Origin: JBAZLV01 sp041650055
GTDB taxonomy: Bacteria; Nitrospirota; UBA9217
Assembly (NCBI GenBank): GCA_041650055.1
Contig: JBAZLV010000047.1
Span: 1 to 14,665 of the forward strand
DNA: 14,665 nucleotides
Direction: 5' to 3'
Both the position numbers and the translations under genes were made by a program. Below, piece after piece: positions 13,248 through 14,665 of the stretch (positions are counted from its first letter, which is position 1; each line of letters opens with the position of its first letter). Under the pieces are notes generated by a model. That model saw nothing but the letters and a program-made list of their open reading frames with translations. It searched no databases and was not told where the DNA came from.

Positions 13248-14664
13248 TGTCAACCCAAAGTTAAAATGTCCTATTCTTACCAAAGTTAAAATGTCCGGTT
13301 TTGTATTGCTGTTTGACGCTGTATTCGTGCTGAAACCATTGCCTTTCCCGGTGATCTCCAAGGATGCATTCCTGATGGTTTGCAGACTCTTTGTATTCTG
13401 AATTTCTTTGTTCGTGTCTCTTGCTTTTGAGGTCGAACGTCAATTACTGTATATTTGAGCCGCTGTTTATTATGCAGAATGCGCATACTGCCATCAGTTC
13501 TTTCTTCTACCATCACATGCTTAGCTCGAATGTTACTCGTAATCTGATAGAGCACCTTATTGTGGGCCACAGTAAAATCATTCCGTAATGCACGTTTTGT
13601 CTTGATCGAGAGAATTTCATCAAGTGCTCTTTTATTGGTGATCGGACCGTGAAAATCTGCTTTTTTCAAGGGCTCTTTTGCAAACATCCTATTGTACTCA
13701 GGCAAATAGCCATCTAAGAACGCGTTCCCTTCTGTGATATTTTTTACTCCGGCAAGCCGCATCTCTTTTACCACGCGATCCTGAAAAGTCTCGAACACAC
13801 GCTCGATTCGGCCCTTCGCCTGAGGTGAGTATGCATAGATGACCGTAACTCCTAATAGGTCCAGGCTCTTTTGAAAATCACTCATTGGTTTGATATCATG
13901 AAGCTCTTCATAGATCGTTGAGACAGCTGTTGACTTATATGTTGTATGCCTATCTACATAGACGCTCTGAGGAAGCCCATACCGCTTACCGTAACGCTTA
14001 AAACTATCTAAAGCAGGAATGGTCCCTTCATACTCATAAAATCGCGCATATACCTCCCCGGTAGCATCGTCAACCAAACCCATAAGGACACAAGAAGGAC
14101 CCCGTCTTTCAAACCAATCATGATGGGAGCCGTCCATTTGAACCATCTCACCGCGGTGTTCTTTTCGTTTACGCCATTCTCGATGCGGCCTTTTTTTACG
14201 TTTCTTGTAAGGAAGGTCCTCTTGTTGAAACCATCCCCGAAGCGTTTCATCGCTTATTTTGATCTTATGGATCGCTAAAAGCTTTTCATGAGCATGCGTA
14301 GGGCCGAATTCCCGATAGGTAGTTCCACATAATGTTATGACTTTATTTTTGATCTTTTCTCTAATCCCATTATGTGATCTCTTTCCCCGGGACTTATGGC
14401 AAATGCCAGCATTGCCTTCTGTTCGCACTCTGCGGACTAATCTTCTTATCTGACGTTCGCCTCTATGCAAGAGCTCAGCCGCTTGTCTTTGGGTTATCTT
14501 TTTATCGATCGCCTGTCGTATAACATAGAACCGATTTGCCTCTCTTTGGCTCATAAGTATCTTATCCTGTTCTGCCATGTGCCCTCCGTTTTCAGAAGAG
14601 CATTCTAGCTAAAATAGGACATTTTAACTTTGGCCAATTAGGACATTATCGCTTTGGGAGGACA
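13248..14664 (-). mobile_element. Complete ISNCY-like insertion sequence, about 1417 bp
   Basis: The ends are inverted: TGTCAACCCAAAG on the left and, on the opposite strand, TGTCCTCCCAAAG on the right, both continuing to AATGTCCTA. Each end has a second inner repeat: CCAAAGTTAAAATGTCC occurs at 13255-13271 and 13280-13296 on the left. On the right it occurs as a perfect copy at 14617-14633 and a 14/17 copy at 14641-14657, both inverted. One intact transposase gene fills the inside. Target-site duplication cannot be checked because only one base lies beyond the right end. Confidence 0.85.
13286..14578 (-). CDS. ISNCY-family DDE transposase (integrase-core)
   Basis: 430 residues. The N-terminus (about 10-65) is a helix-turn-helix region (KITQRQAAELLHRGERQIRRLVRR) followed by RSRGKRSHN. 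The RNase H-like integrase core follows with candidate catalytic residues Asp in QMDGSHHDWFE, Asp in VYVDRHTTYK and Glu in SPQAKGRIERVFE. The C-terminus is basic. This layout matches ISNCY transposases (the ISDol1-like group, from memory) and is distantly like IS481. Start ATG 14578 has Shine-Dalgarno GGAGGG. The TAA stop (13288-13286) lies inside the inner left repeat. The gene appears intact and so potentially active, and it is transcribed toward hrcA. Confidence 0.88.
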   Translation of the reverse strand: MAEQDKILMSQREANRFYVIRQAIDKKITQRQAAELLHRGERQIRRLVRRVRTEGNAGICHKSRGKRSHNGIREKIKNKVITLCGTTYREFGPTHAHEKLLAIHKIKISDETLRGWFQQEDLPYKKRKKRPHREWRKRKEHRGEMVQMDGSHHDWFERRGPSCVLMGLVDDATGEVYARFYEYEGTIPALDSFKRYGKRYGLPQSVYVDRHTTYKSTAVSTIYEELHDIKPMSDFQKSLDLLGVTVIYAYSPQAKGRIERVFETFQDRVVKEMRLAGVKNITEGNAFLDGYLPEYNRMFAKEPLKKADFHGPITNKRALDEILSIKTKRALRNDFTVAHNKVLYQITSNIRAKHVMVEERTDGSMRILHNKQRLKYTVIDVRPQKQETRTKKFRIQRVCKPSGMHPWRSPGKAMVSARIQRQTAIQNRTF

Positions 14665-14665
14665 G

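Noticed and set aside
13248..13253. TTGACA formed at the outer tip of the insertion sequence as an outward -35 box
   Set aside because: At 16-18 bp spacing there is no acceptable -10; the operon's own TTGACA/TAAATT pair lies further in.
13255..13296. Direct repeats at the insertion-sequence end as a possible CRISPR or iteron array
   Set aside because: Only two units, mirrored at the other end of a transposase gene, so they are transposase-binding ends.

Overview
This window is bacterial chromosomal DNA, probably from a Gram-negative-type anaerobe or microaerophile. The evidence is a lipobox protein, Sec signal peptides, an hrcA-grpE-dnaK-dnaJ heat-shock operon under CIRCE control, a radical SAM enzyme, a rubrerythrin-like diiron protein and short palindromic dispersed repeats. 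A Nitrospirota, Desulfobacterota or Omnitrophota-like lineage would fit, but the phylum cannot be fixed from the sequence alone.

Left part (1-4030). A truncated EcoRI-type adenine DNA methyltransferase runs off the left edge on the minus strand. It is followed by an intergenic palindromic repeat, an alpha/beta-hydrolase lipoprotein, and a small membrane-anchored coiled-coil protein (all minus). A secreted DUF4139 protein lies on the plus strand. Two facing copies of a short palindromic repeat separate it from the next, convergent gene.

Middle part (4033-7675). An unusual fusion of a YkuD-type L,D-transpeptidase domain to a complete MurC/Mpl-like Mur ligase follows a cysteine-rich 109-residue protein, both on the minus strand. 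Divergent from them, across about 50-70 bp holding two facing extended -10 promoters, lies a radical SAM/SPASM protein with a PqqD-like N-terminal region. It is followed 28 nt later by a 20-codon gene with the best Shine-Dalgarno sequence in the window. That micropeptide is lysine-rich and ends in TCKCKSSC, and a strong intrinsic terminator closes the unit. This is the best candidate for an undescribed system: a minimal two-gene RiPP (ribosomally made, post-translationally modified peptide) cassette.

Right part (7702-13231). A ferritin-like/rubrerythrin-like protein lies downstream of dnaJ in the chaperone operon hrcA-grpE-dnaK-dnaJ (minus strand). A perfect CIRCE operator and a TTGACA-17-TAAATT promoter precede hrcA. 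An intrinsic terminator between dnaK and dnaJ should lower expression of the distal genes.

Right edge (13248-14664). A complete ISNCY-like insertion sequence of about 1417 bp, with paired subterminal transposase-binding repeats at both ends, sits 16 bp upstream of the hrcA -35 box. It is oriented to read into the chaperone operon. The window ends one base after the element.
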